In this document: in pieces, positions 17,467-26,406 of the stretch | Position numbering within the stretch: position 1 is the first letter of the stretch | Layout of the letters: each line of letters begins with the position of its first letter | Origin: Ammoniphilus resinae | Lineage (GTDB): Bacteria > Bacillota > Bacilli > Aneurinibacillales > RAOX-1 | NCBI RefSeq assembly: GCF_017873965.1 | Contig: NZ_JAGGKT010000005.1 | Coordinates: 124,001 to 188,000, forward strand | Length of the DNA: 64,000 nucleotides | Reading direction: 5' to 3' | The notes under the pieces: model-generated | Database searches by the model: none | The model's input: only the letters and a program-made list of their open reading frames with translations | What the model was told of the DNA's origin: nothing | Made by a program: the position numbers and the translations under genes

Positions 17467-19287
17467 TTACACTGGTAATGTCCCCCAATTACAGGGCCTG
17501 CATTCAGCCAATGGCACCCCACACTCCACCCGGTTTCTCCCGTTTTCCTTTGCTCTATACAAGGCTTGGTCCACTCGGATCACCAGCTGGCTAGTTTGAT
17601 CTCCTTTGTGAAAAGTGGCAACGCCAAAACTGCCAGTTTTCTTCTGGTCGAGTGGGAATGAGTGTGCTTCGATGGCTTCGCGTAGTGTATTTGCCACAAT
17701 GAATGCTTCGTGGAGTGATGTATTCGGGCAAATAATCAAAAATTCTTCCCCGCCCCAACGACCAGCCAAATCTGTATCCCGAATAGTATGCTTGATGATT
17801 TTCGCTACGGACTTTAGCACTTGATCCCCTACATCATGACCATAGTGGTCATTGACCAGTTTGAAATCGTCTATATCCATGAGGATGACGGAAAGGGGAG
17901 TGGCATGCTGCTCCGCGATTTGCATCTTCACCCTAAGATAATTTTCCATCTGATAGCGATTTGGGATTTGGGTTAGAAAGTCTGTCGTTGATAATTTAAT
18001 TAAGCGCGCGTTTGCTTTTTCCAGGTTTTTCGTGCGTTCTGAAACCAATCTTTCCAGCCTTTGGTTTAATAGGTTTTGCTCTTCTTCGCGTTGTCTTTTA
18101 AGGGAATTAATTTTGTCGGCCAGAGCTAGCGATAATAGAATAGCCTCCATTGCGGCTGCCGCAGCAGGGATCATTTCGAAAAATGACGGATGAAAAGGAA
18201 GCACTGCGGTTAGGCATAGCACTTGAGCTGTAATGCAAATTAACAAAATGCTCCAACCTGCGAGATAGAGCCTGGCTGCTTTGTTTCCTTTGGACATGGT
18301 CAGCAAACCAGCGATCCACAAACAAATGGGTGACACTATGCCAAGTACGAATGCCATCAAATCAACAAAGTAGGATTCCGGTAAAACAAAAACGAGCACA
18401 AAAAATAGAATGGAAAGGCCAGACAAGATCGATAACATCGTATTCATTCTAGGTAAATTTTGTTTAGTGGTGAGAAACTCTTTTCCGAAGAGAATCATAC
18501 AGAAATTAAGCAAATGATAGACTAAAGGAATGGACCGCTCCAGGATCCAAGCTGGAACCCATTTCCCTAGATACTCCAAATCCATTGTGTTCATAGCCGC
18601 CTGGTAAAACAAGAAACTCACAATATAGAAAACGTAATAAAGGTACATCTTTTCTTTAATTGAAAAAAAGAGAAACAGGTTGTACAGCATTAGCGATGCC
18701 ATGAAACCGTAGAAAATCCCGGACCAAAACTTATATTGCATACTATTTTGGATAAATCCCTGTTCTGTGTGTAAATAGGACATAAAAGTAATGGGCAAAT
18801 TACCGGATAGCTTAAAATACACAAGGTGTGTGGAAGGATCTGTGATGTGAAATAAGAATGAGCGGTAAGGGATCGGCTGATTAGCCAGATAATCAACGCC
18901 CCTTTTCTCTATGGTGTATGAACCGTCCTTGTTCACGAGGTAGGCCTCGATTTGTGATAATTTGTCGATGTTTTCAATCCAGTATGCGCTGTTTGGTTCG
19001 CTCGCTACTTTTTGCAATTCGAGTTTAAGCCAAATCGTATCATTCGTGTAGCCAAAGAATAAATATTTCGATTCACTCGGCAGGAATTGATCATCGTACT
19101 TACCACTTAGAATCGATGTAATCGTTGCACTTCCAGTCGGATCTTTAAAAACTTCGTAATGCTGCCCTAATGGGATCGCTTGTTGTGATCCGTTTTGGTC
19201 ATTCGGACTGCTACTAAAACCTGCTAGCATGATGGCAATGGTAATAATTAGTCCTAGTTTTAAATTTAGGATGACATTTTGATTCAT
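17467..19287 (-). CDS. Membrane diguanylate cyclase (7TMR-DISM sensor + GGDEF)
   Basis: About 606 residues. An N-terminal membrane or lipid-anchor segment is followed by an extracytoplasmic 7TMR-DISM extracellular type-2 domain (about 45-185), seven membrane helices (about 195-395), a short coiled coil (SLKRQREEEQNLLNQRLERL) and a GGDEF domain (about 440-595). The active-site motif is GGEEF in LAGRWGGEEFLII, with DIDDFKLVNDHYGHDVGD upstream, so c-di-GMP synthesis should be intact. No EEAL domain. The ATG at 19287 follows GGAGTG. Sensor input is probably an extracellular ligand. Monocistronic. Confidence 0.93.
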   Translation of the reverse strand: MNQNVILNLKLGLIITIAIMLAGFSSSPNDQNGSQQAIPLGQHYEVFKDPTGSATITSILSGKYDDQFLPSESKYLFFGYTNDTIWLKLELQKVASEPNSAYWIENIDKLSQIEAYLVNKDGSYTIEKRGVDYLANQPIPYRSFLFHITDPSTHLVYFKLSGNLPITFMSYLHTEQGFIQNSMQYKFWSGIFYGFMASLMLYNLFLFFSIKEKMYLYYVFYIVSFLFYQAAMNTMDLEYLGKWVPAWILERSIPLVYHLLNFCMILFGKEFLTTKQNLPRMNTMLSILSGLSILFFVLVFVLPESYFVDLMAFVLGIVSPICLWIAGLLTMSKGNKAARLYLAGWSILLICITAQVLCLTAVLPFHPSFFEMIPAAAAAMEAILLSLALADKINSLKRQREEEQNLLNQRLERLVSERTKNLEKANARLIKLSTTDFLTQIPNRYQMENYLRVKMQIAEQHATPLSVILMDIDDFKLVNDHYGHDVGDQVLKSVAKIIKHTIRDTDLAGRWGGEEFLIICPNTSLHEAFIVANTLREAIEAHSFPLDQKKTGSFGVATFHKGDQTSQLVIRVDQALYRAKENGRNRVECGVPLAECRPCNWGTLPV

Positions 19288-19420
19288 CAATAGCGGACAC
19301 TCCAATAGTACTTTCGCCTTATATAACTACTATAAACTTGTGTTCTTAACAAATTCTTAACAAATAGGGTGCAGGGCAGGAAATTCCCTGGAATGTTTGG
19401 TGTTCATCTGTCTTTTGCGG

Positions 19421-19450
19421 TCCTATGGGCATTCTCCCTTTAAGTCAGGA
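19421..19450 (+). repeat. Dispersed repeat 'CTCCCTTT' family, copy 3
   Basis: TCCTATGGGCATTCTCCCTT followed by TAAGTCAGGA, in the gap between the diguanylate cyclase promoter and the end of the SDR gene. Non-coding. Confidence 0.6.
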
Positions 19451-19485
19451 TGGGGTGGAGGTCTTCCAACCTAAATCCAAAAATC

Positions 19486-20469
19486 CTACAGGAAAAAACT
19501 CTCCCTTTGCCTTACCCACCCCAGATAATCCGCAAATGCCGCATGCATATCATATTTCGGTTGATAAATCCTTTCCTCCACCAACCTTTGAATTGACATG
19601 GGGGCTGGATCGGCCGGAAGAAACAGACGAATATTTCCTTCTTCCGAGGAATCCAACGTATAAGAAAAATCGGGGAACTCCTCTGCCAATCGTTCGCACC
19701 ATTGAACAAGAGACCACTTCTTCCCTGAACCAATCTGATAGACCGTGTTCTTCCACTCGTTTGTTTCTAGTAACCCAGTAAGTGCTCCGGCCACGTCCCG
19801 GCTGTATATCCAGTCCCTGACCCCTGCGCCTGGAAGTACTGCTTTTTCTCCTTTTAAGGCGAGGCGCAATGCTTGAAAGGGGGCACTGAATGTATCCCGA
19901 TAGCCTGTTTCATGTTCCCATGGACCAAAAACATGCCCAATCCGCGCAATAATCACGGGGAGATCAAATAAATCGCGGTACCGCCCGCAAACCTGGTCTG
20001 CAGCATATTTACTGATTTCATATAAAGAAATGGGATATGCGTGTCGTTCCTCTTCCTTCAGCACATCCACTTCAAAAGCATAAGCCCCGTAAATAGAGAC
20101 GGAACTCATATATATCAACTTTTCTAATGAAAATTCTCGCGCTAGCTCCAACATATGAACGGTGCCCATCAGATTCACATCAATAATTTGCGAAGCCATC
20201 TTTTTCTCTCGTTGAACATCTGGGGTGATCACGGCACCGTGAATGCAGCTTTGAAAACGACATTCTTTAAAAAGCGAGCGGAGCCGCTCAACATCGTGGA
20301 TGTCCCCAGCAACAAATTGATAGGAACCTCGACGATTTTCAAACGATTGGATGGCCTCGGAAACAAAGGGTGTCTTCGCATAGATCACTACATCATGGCC
20401 GTGGTCTAGAAGCTTTTCCACCAGATTAATGCCTACAAAACCCGTTCCACCTGTTAATAGAACTCTCAT
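19486..20469 (-). CDS. NAD-dependent epimerase/dehydratase (extended SDR)
   Basis: About 327 residues from the ATG at 20469 (MRVLLTGGTGFVG), which follows AAGGGAGAAG. The nucleotide-binding motif is GGTGFVG; the active site has Ser in YMSSVSIYG and Tyr-x3-Lys in SLYEISKYAAD (about 150-160). It lies just downstream of the NCS1 permease gene, separated by a strong terminator hairpin, so some read-through expression with the hydantoinase operon is possible. The sugar-nucleotide or other substrate is unknown. Confidence 0.85.
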   Translation of the reverse strand: MRVLLTGGTGFVGINLVEKLLDHGHDVVIYAKTPFVSEAIQSFENRRGSYQFVAGDIHDVERLRSLFKECRFQSCIHGAVITPDVQREKKMASQIIDVNLMGTVHMLELAREFSLEKLIYMSSVSIYGAYAFEVDVLKEEERHAYPISLYEISKYAADQVCGRYRDLFDLPVIIARIGHVFGPWEHETGYRDTFSAPFQALRLALKGEKAVLPGAGVRDWIYSRDVAGALTGLLETNEWKNTVYQIGSGKKWSLVQWCERLAEEFPDFSYTLDSSEEGNIRLFLPADPAPMSIQRLVEERIYQPKYDMHAAFADYLGWVRQRESFFL

Positions 20470-20490
20470 TCTAACCACTTCTCCCTTCTT

Positions 20491-20530
20491 AAACAAACAG
20501 ACCTTCTCACACGAAGGCCTGTTTGTTTTT
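20491..20530 (-). terminator. Terminator after the NCS1 permease gene
   Basis: A 16-bp near-perfect stem, AAACAAACAGGCCTTC against GAAGGTCTGTTTGTTT on the minus strand, with a 6-nt loop. It lies between the permease stop (20538) and the SDR start and includes a T-rich right arm. Confidence 0.75.
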
Positions 20531-20537
20531 CCTTCAA

Positions 20538-21926
20538 TTAGACTTCCAATTCCTTTTGAGGATATTTCTTGGCAATCCAATACTTCATTAACAGATAGTA
20601 AACAAGACCTCCAATGATCATGGAGACGAAAAAGGCGTAATCAGGGACCAATATACCGGATAAAATTCCTGGTATAAATACGATGAAGGCAGCAGGATTA
20701 AAGTTTTTAAAATACGTATATTGACCTCCTGGGGTATATAGATCCTCAAGATTTAACTGTCTTTTTCTTAATAAATGATAGTCGCTTACCATAATCCCGA
20801 GGATCGGTCCTAGTAAACAGGCAATCACCAATAAAATGGTCGGGATAAATTCGGCAAAAGCCCAAGGTTTAATTAATAACCCAATTACACCGGCGGCGAT
20901 TACGGCATCCCGGTATTTGATCTTCTTCGGGAAAAGATTGACGAAAACGTATCCTGGCGGCATTAGATTTTGCCCTGTATTGGATGCGACCTGCGCAAAG
21001 ACTACAAAAGCTCCCAGTACAAAAACAAGTACAAATGGGTTGTCACCAAAAACAGTGGTCATCACTGTAATCGGATTCCATTCACCCGTGGCAATTCCGC
21101 TGGTTAATCCAATGAATACAAAAAGCGCCATAGGAATGATTAATCCCCAAAATTGGGCATGCATGCTTCCCCGATTTAATTTTCCAAAAGAGGGATCATC
21201 CCCTTTTTTCAGGAACCTCGTAATATCGGAGATATTGACGGCCATCGTAATTTGCGCTCCAGCCATGATCGCCATTGCGGTAATAAAGCTGAACCCGCCT
21301 TCACCTGCGACGAGAAAAGAGCTAAACGTCAGATTATATTTTGTGATAAGGAAATATTCAATGTATAGACCCGTTAAAATCAAAACAGGAGTAGCCACCC
21401 AATCAAACTTTTCAATGGCATTGATCCCCATCGCCGTATTTATAATCTGAAATATACCAAATATTATGATGATTAATGTCAGGCTATCAAACCCAAATAA
21501 TAATTTCGTAATCTCATTAATAGCTAAGGCACCTAACCAGGTTTGGAAACCAAACCAAAAGATCGCAGGCAGCGCACGAATCAATCCGGGGATATGAGCG
21601 CCTAAGTAGCCAAATGGTGCCCGAACGTAGACAGAATAAGGAATTCCGTGCTTTAGGCCAATGTCTCCAGTTAAAACAAGTAAGATCCATACCAAAACAT
21701 TTCCCAAGGCAGCGGTTAAGACGATACTAAACGGCGAAAGTGCAGGGTACAACTGCGCACCCATAATAAACGCTACAAGTTGGACATACATTCCCACATT
21801 GATCATAAAGAATCCCAGTGAACTGACCGTTCTTTGAGACTCCAGCGTGGGCATGATTTCCGGTCCTTTCAAACTAAGTCCCGATGGGTCACCGATATTT
21901 CCACTTGTTTCAGTTGACGGTTTCAT
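20538..21926 (-). CDS. NCS1-family permease (hydantoin/pyrimidine/allantoin type)
   Basis: 462 residues with twelve predicted membrane helices. Typical NCS1 features are the start of TM1 (LGFFMINVGMYVQLVAF), the GIPYSVYVRAPFGYLGAHIP segment and the late NTGQNLMPPGYVFVN region. NCS1 carriers are sodium- or proton-coupled importers of nucleobases, hydantoins or allantoin. The gene is 13 bp downstream of the hydantoinase gene, so it most likely imports that enzyme's substrate. Confidence 0.92.
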   Translation of the reverse strand: MKPSTETSGNIGDPSGLSLKGPEIMPTLESQRTVSSLGFFMINVGMYVQLVAFIMGAQLYPALSPFSIVLTAALGNVLVWILLVLTGDIGLKHGIPYSVYVRAPFGYLGAHIPGLIRALPAIFWFGFQTWLGALAINEITKLLFGFDSLTLIIIIFGIFQIINTAMGINAIEKFDWVATPVLILTGLYIEYFLITKYNLTFSSFLVAGEGGFSFITAMAIMAGAQITMAVNISDITRFLKKGDDPSFGKLNRGSMHAQFWGLIIPMALFVFIGLTSGIATGEWNPITVMTTVFGDNPFVLVFVLGAFVVFAQVASNTGQNLMPPGYVFVNLFPKKIKYRDAVIAAGVIGLLIKPWAFAEFIPTILLVIACLLGPILGIMVSDYHLLRKRQLNLEDLYTPGGQYTYFKNFNPAAFIVFIPGILSGILVPDYAFFVSMIIGGLVYYLLMKYWIAKKYPQKELEV

Positions 21927-21939
21927 ATCAACACCCCAT

Positions 21940-23316
21940 TCAATTTAAAATCGGCTTGCCGCGTTTGATAAACTGTCCTCGAAACGAATCATCTTTGAGG
22001 TTTCCGTTTGCAATGATATGTTTTCCATTTATAATCGTGTGAACAGGACTTCCCGTAACCTCGAAACCTTCAAAAGGTGTATAGTCCGTTTGCATATGCA
22101 GATTTTGCGCTGTGATCTGAAAGCGGGTACGTGGGTCAAAAACGACCACATCCGCATCACTTCCAATCCCAATTACTCCTTTTTTCGGGTACATGCCCAT
22201 TAATTTGGCTGCTTTTGTTGAGGTGAAGTCGACAAACTGGTTGATAGTGATCCGGTTTTTCATGACGGCCTCCGAGAAGAACACCGTTCCCCTCGTTTCA
22301 ATTCCTGGTAGCCCATTTGGCGCTTTATAAAATTCTGTTTTGTATTTATTCTTCTGTTCTGTATCATAGCAGCAATGATCACTGTTAATTACGTCGATGA
22401 GGCCACTTTGCACCATTTCCCAGAGTCCATCGATTTCATGGGCTGGTCTTAACGGTGGGCTACAGATGTAATTTTGCCCATCTTCTCCGTTATAGAATTG
22501 ATCTGACAGCATTAAATAATGGGGGCACACTTCAGTAAAAACAGGCAATCGGTTTCTGTAAGTCTTCAGTTGTTCCTTTACCATTCCCGTACTCATATGA
22601 ACAAAGATCGCTGGCGCCTCTGTATGCTCAATGAGTGTTAGCAAGCTAGAGACGGCCTCTGCTTCAGCAATCGACGGTCTGCTGAGAGGATGATACATAG
22701 GCGTTGTTTTTCCATTTTTGATAAATTCATTGATTTGGTAATCAATAATATCATCGCTTTCCGCATGAAACTTTGCCAAGCCGCCTTTTTCCTTGATGAT
22801 CTTCAATACTTGCAAAATTTCCCCTTTTCCCACCATCACAACGTCTTTATACACCGTAAACATTTTAATCGTCGGAATGCCGCCGGTAATCAGTTCCGCT
22901 ACATCGCGATACGATTCGTCATTTCCATTTGTCACACACCCGTGAAACGAATAGTTGATTACGGATTGATTGTCTGCTTCCTCCTTTCTCCGGACAACAG
23001 CATCCAACGGAGTTTCCCCTTTGTAAGGAATGGCAAACTCCACCATGGTGGTCGTTCCTCCAAACGCCGCGGCGAGTGATGCGTTGTAGAACGAATCGAG
23101 GGTTGTAAATTCCCCCATCTTTAAATTGACATGGACATGGGAGTCAATGAAACCCGGTAAGACGTATTGCCCTTTAGCATCAATGACCTCTTTGGATTCT
23201 GGAAAATACGCTGAATCTCCCAACATCACCACCTTTCCATCTTTGATTCCAACATCCTGCTTGGCGGAACCGTTCGCATTGACAACGGTTCCATTTTTAA
23301 TCATTAAATCGAGCAT
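21940..23316 (-). CDS. Dihydropyrimidinase / D-hydantoinase
   Basis: 458 residues, the usual size. Cyclic amidohydrolase motifs: DSHVHVNL (metal His pair, about 58-60), the carbamylated Lys in PTIKMFTVYKD (about 150), His in AKFHAESDD (about 183), HMSTG (about 240) and the catalytic Asp in INSDHCCYDT (about 315). It hydrolyses a cyclic imide (hydantoin, dihydropyrimidine or relative) to the N-carbamoyl amino acid. The allantoinase/dihydroorotase branches are less likely given the overall pattern. It is in an operon with the upstream FadR-type regulator and the downstream NCS1 permease. Confidence 0.92.
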   Translation of the reverse strand: MLDLMIKNGTVVNANGSAKQDVGIKDGKVVMLGDSAYFPESKEVIDAKGQYVLPGFIDSHVHVNLKMGEFTTLDSFYNASLAAAFGGTTTMVEFAIPYKGETPLDAVVRRKEEADNQSVINYSFHGCVTNGNDESYRDVAELITGGIPTIKMFTVYKDVVMVGKGEILQVLKIIKEKGGLAKFHAESDDIIDYQINEFIKNGKTTPMYHPLSRPSIAEAEAVSSLLTLIEHTEAPAIFVHMSTGMVKEQLKTYRNRLPVFTEVCPHYLMLSDQFYNGEDGQNYICSPPLRPAHEIDGLWEMVQSGLIDVINSDHCCYDTEQKNKYKTEFYKAPNGLPGIETRGTVFFSEAVMKNRITINQFVDFTSTKAAKLMGMYPKKGVIGIGSDADVVVFDPRTRFQITAQNLHMQTDYTPFEGFEVTGSPVHTIINGKHIIANGNLKDDSFRGQFIKRGKPILN

Positions 23317-23332
23317 CGCTTCTCCTCCCCGC

Positions 23333-24031
23333 TTAAGTCAGGAATAAATCCTGAAGATGTGAAATATGGTGCTGCATGGCTTTTGAGGCTTGGATTTGAT
23401 CCTTATTGCGAATGGCCGCTAGAATCTCTTCGTGTTCCTTTATTTGGTGCTGCTTTGCCTCCATGGAAACTAAAGCTTTTTTGTTGAGAAACCCCCACAG
23501 TGGGTGATGATCCATCTGGAAGAGGCTTTCCGCTATGCTTTGCAGTACCTCGTTATTGATTGAGCGAGCCAATAACCGATGGAAATGGAGCCCTTTGAGG
23601 ACAAATTCATCGACGTCCAGATCTGCCATGTGTTCCCTCATCCAATCAATGGTTTCTTGCATCTCCGTCAGATCATCTTCTGTGGCCCTTTCTACTGCAA
23701 GCGTGACTACCAAAGATTCAATATAGTGCCTGGCTTCTACTAATTCAAAGGGACTGGAATTTTTCAGGCTTTCCATTTCAAGTCTGAAATTGTGAGCCCT
23801 CCCTTTGACATATGAGCCGTCTCCGACCTTAATCTCCACCACACCTAAAACTTCTAAAATGGCCAGAGCCTCTCTCACCGAAGGCCGACTCACCCCCATT
23901 TGTGCGGCAATCTCTCGCTCCGGTGGAAGTTTGTCGTTGACCTGCAAATCTCCGCGTTCTATTAATTGATTGATTTCCTCAGCGATTCGAACATATAGTT
24001 TTTCTGATTTTTTAATGTTTTTAAAGACCAA
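23333..24031 (-). CDS. GntR-family regulator, FadR subfamily (FCD domain)
   Basis: 232 residues. Winged helix-turn-helix at about 10-75 with LPPEREIAAQMGVSRPSVRE and VVEIKVGDGSYV; an FCD effector domain from about 90 with its metal-binding His residues (HFHRLL, later HHISHL). It is the first gene of the hydantoinase/NCS1 operon and probably represses it until the pathway substrate binds. An inverted repeat upstream is a good operator candidate. Confidence 0.92.
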   Translation of the reverse strand: MVFKNIKKSEKLYVRIAEEINQLIERGDLQVNDKLPPEREIAAQMGVSRPSVREALAILEVLGVVEIKVGDGSYVKGRAHNFRLEMESLKNSSPFELVEARHYIESLVVTLAVERATEDDLTEMQETIDWMREHMADLDVDEFVLKGLHFHRLLARSINNEVLQSIAESLFQMDHHPLWGFLNKKALVSMEAKQHQIKEHEEILAAIRNKDQIQASKAMQHHISHLQDLFLT

Positions 24032-24074
24032 AGCCTGCTCCCACCTCTTTTAAGATTGATGTAAAAAGCCAGAG

Positions 24075-24091
24075 GGTCAATTTGCCTGACC
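24075..24091. promoter_or_regulatory. Candidate FadR-type operator
   Basis: GGTCA-N7-TGACC, a perfect inverted repeat 44-60 bp upstream of the regulator start, extended to TTGGTCAGG on the minus strand. The position suits autoregulation of the hydantoinase operon. Inference from symmetry and position. Confidence 0.5.
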
Positions 24092-24180
24092 AATTTTCCT
24101 GATTTTGCTACTATCTTATTTTTCTGTTGGAGTTTTATGCCAATAAAAATCATCAACTGTCATAGAGTGTTGAAAAAGTG

Positions 24181-24211
24181 CACCTATGGCCATTCTCCCT
24201 TTGGGTCAGGA
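24181..24211 (+). repeat. Dispersed repeat 'CTCCCTTT' family, copy 4
   Basis: CACCTATGGCCATTCTCCCT followed by TTGGGTCAGGA, between the GntR promoter and the small membrane protein gene. Apart from this repeat and the operator nothing else is visible in 24032-24333. Confidence 0.6.
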
Positions 24212-24333
24212 ATTTGAAGAGGACAGAAGCGCAAAGCCATGGTCTATTATGTAATACATCACATAACTCCTTGTCCTTTTTTATCACCCCCTTTTCTTAA
24301 TCAACATAGTATGTATAAAGGTGGTGGTGAACG

Positions 24334-24621
24334 ATGGAGCTTTCACTGACAAGCTTTATGATTTATACCCTGTGGGCTGTATACGGACTTCTAATTATTG
24401 ATTTTCTATTTGCTGCTTTTCAGTCCTTTTGGGTCGGCTCTTTCAGCCCTGCAATCGTATCGGATTGTCTAAAAGGGGTGCTGTACTACGTCTTCCCCTT
24501 GTATGTCATTTTAATTACGATTCCGATGGATCCTACTGGATGGATTCTAGCGATATTTTATTTTGTCTGCGGCTTTGGCGTTATGCTTAAGTATGCCATT
24601 GACATTAAAGGGAGATTTTAG
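24334..24621 (+). CDS. Small membrane protein, 95 aa, unknown
   Basis: Three predicted membrane helices (about 7-28, 44-63 and 68-88) in 95 residues, ending in a short charged tail (IDIKGRF). The ATG follows AAAGGTGGTGGTGAACG and a terminator follows the stop. I do not recognise a family. It lies 62 bp before the FtsH-like gene on the same strand, but the terminator makes it a separate unit. Confidence 0.65.
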   Translation: MELSLTSFMIYTLWAVYGLLIIDFLFAAFQSFWVGSFSPAIVSDCLKGVLYYVFPLYVILITIPMDPTGWILAIFYFVCGFGVMLKYAIDIKGRF

Positions 24622-24647
24622 GCCTTCTATTCTGAAGGCTTTTTTTG
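24622..24647 (+). terminator. Terminator after the small membrane protein gene
   Basis: GCCTTC-N6-GAAGGC followed by seven T residues, immediately after the stop codon. Confidence 0.85.
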
Positions 24648-24683
24648 TCTAAATGATTCTTTAAAAAATGGAGATGTGATGCG

Positions 24684-26357
24684 ATGGGCAATTATCAGTG
24701 GGTCAAGTGGCGAAAGTTGATTCTTTGGATGGTATCTTTGATCTTGTTCGGGATATTGTTGGTTGCTGGGGGGCCAACTTACTGGCAGATCGTGTTGACG
24801 ATTATTGGATTTGCTTTACAGCTCCTTTTTGCCATGTCATTTATGATTGTTCAATTTGTTGCCCTCTTTTGGTTTTTGGCTCGGGGGCGGACGTATTGGA
24901 TTTTGCCTGGTGAAACGGGGTCGACTTGGGAGGATTACCGGGGAAACCCAGAAATTGTGGAAAATGCCAAACGGATCGTTACTTTGCTAAAAGGGGTGAA
25001 GGAGTTTAAGGAAATGGGAGGGGAGGCCATCCGGGGGTTGCTGCTTTGCGGACCGCCGGGCACAGGAAAGTCCTATCTGGCTCAGGTAATCGCGAATGAA
25101 GCACAGGTCCCTTTTGCTTATGCCTCTGCTCCCAGCTTTCAAAATATGTTTTTTGGTGTCGGAAATCTGAAAGTAATGCGCCTATACAAAAAAGCTCGCA
25201 AGCTTGGGCGTGTATATGGGGCCTGCATTATTTTTATCGATGAGGTGGACGCCATTGGGATGGCACGGCAGTCTGGTGGAATGGGCGGCGGTGGCATGTT
25301 TGGGATGGGCGGCGCAGGGTTGCTCAATGAGTTGCTTCTGCAAATGGACCCGCCGAACATTGACAATTCGAAGTTTGCCAAGTTGCTCCGCTCCCTTGGT
25401 CTGCGGCGAAAAAAAGCGGAACGTCCTGCAGTTCTGACTATCGCTGCGACCAACCTACCGGATGTGCTCGACCCTGCCCTGCTGCGGCCTGGCCGTTTTG
25501 ACCGTAAGCTTTGGGTAGATGCTCCGGACTATGATGGAAGATTGGATGTATTTGAGTACTATCTTCGGAAGATCAAACGAGACTCCTCGCTCACACCGGA
25601 GCGGGCGGCTCTTGATACGATTGGCTACAGCCCGGCGCAGATCAAGCATATTGTCAATGAGTCGGTCGTCATCGCCCATCAAAGGAGTGCTGTCGCTGCA
25701 AGCTATGAGGATTTTCGAAATGCGATGGAAACGTATGAATGGGGATTGAAACAGCCTCTTCGTTCCATGAGCGACGATGAAAAGCGAAACGTGGCCTACC
25801 ACGAATCCGGCCATGCAGTCGCACAATATTTGCTGAATCCACACGACCGTGTTTGGAAGGTGACCATTATTCGCCGGGGTGGAGCTTTAGGTCTTGCCGC
25901 GACGAAGCCGACACACGAACGGTATAACCGTAGTGATAGCGAGATCCTGGCTGGGATCCAAATTTGTCTGGCAGCCCGTGCGGTGGAAGAGGAATTTCTC
26001 GGCAAGAAACTAAATGGTGTTAACTCCGATCTGCGTCAAGCTACCCTTTTGGCTGGTGCTTATCTGGGAATGGTCGGCATGGGTGATGAGCTGTTCAGTT
26101 GGCTTGCCGCGGGATCACAGGCTGAAGCACTCAAGGTGCTTCGTCCGAAAATCAACGAAATGCTGCAGGATCAAATGCTGCAAGTGAAAAAGCTCGTCAA
26201 AGATCACAGCGATTTCGTCCACGCGATCGCCGAGGAACTATTGAAGCAGGGGGATCTAACCGGTGAGGAGATCGAGCAGATCTATGTACGGTTGTATGGC
26301 CATCAAAGACCGGAACCGCCGGTTGTGAAGGCTTTGGGCAAGGAAAAGTCTACCTAA
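24684..26357 (+). CDS. FtsH-like membrane AAA+ zinc protease, divergent
   Basis: 557 residues. Two membrane helices lie in the first 65 residues with almost no external loop. The AAA+ module follows: Walker A GPPGTGKS (about 123), pore-loop MFFGVG (about 156), Walker B IIFIDEVDAIG (about 183-193) and RPGRFDR. The M41 protease zinc site HESGH is at about 372, with the third ligand in GVNSDLRQAT. It is shorter than housekeeping FtsH (about 600-650). A Gly/Met-rich insert (GGMGGGGMFGMGGAG) follows Walker B, and a basic insert (LLRSLGLRRKKAER) comes before the sensor region. The proteolytic and ATPase residues look intact. It is probably a specialised FtsH paralogue; targets unknown. Confidence 0.9.
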   Translation: MGNYQWVKWRKLILWMVSLILFGILLVAGGPTYWQIVLTIIGFALQLLFAMSFMIVQFVALFWFLARGRTYWILPGETGSTWEDYRGNPEIVENAKRIVTLLKGVKEFKEMGGEAIRGLLLCGPPGTGKSYLAQVIANEAQVPFAYASAPSFQNMFFGVGNLKVMRLYKKARKLGRVYGACIIFIDEVDAIGMARQSGGMGGGGMFGMGGAGLLNELLLQMDPPNIDNSKFAKLLRSLGLRRKKAERPAVLTIAATNLPDVLDPALLRPGRFDRKLWVDAPDYDGRLDVFEYYLRKIKRDSSLTPERAALDTIGYSPAQIKHIVNESVVIAHQRSAVAASYEDFRNAMETYEWGLKQPLRSMSDDEKRNVAYHESGHAVAQYLLNPHDRVWKVTIIRRGGALGLAATKPTHERYNRSDSEILAGIQICLAARAVEEEFLGKKLNGVNSDLRQATLLAGAYLGMVGMGDELFSWLAAGSQAEALKVLRPKINEMLQDQMLQVKKLVKDHSDFVHAIAEELLKQGDLTGEEIEQIYVRLYGHQRPEPPVVKALGKEKST

Positions 26358-26386
26358 GGAGGCTGACAGGGAAGGACTCAGCCTCC
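26358..26386. terminator. Hairpin between convergent protease and ABC permease genes
   Basis: GGAGGCTGA-N11-TCAGCCTCC, a 9-bp perfect stem starting one base after the FtsH-like stop. There is no T tract, so termination strength is uncertain. Confidence 0.5.
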
Positions 26387-26406
26387 ATCACAGAATCCCT
26401 CCTACG

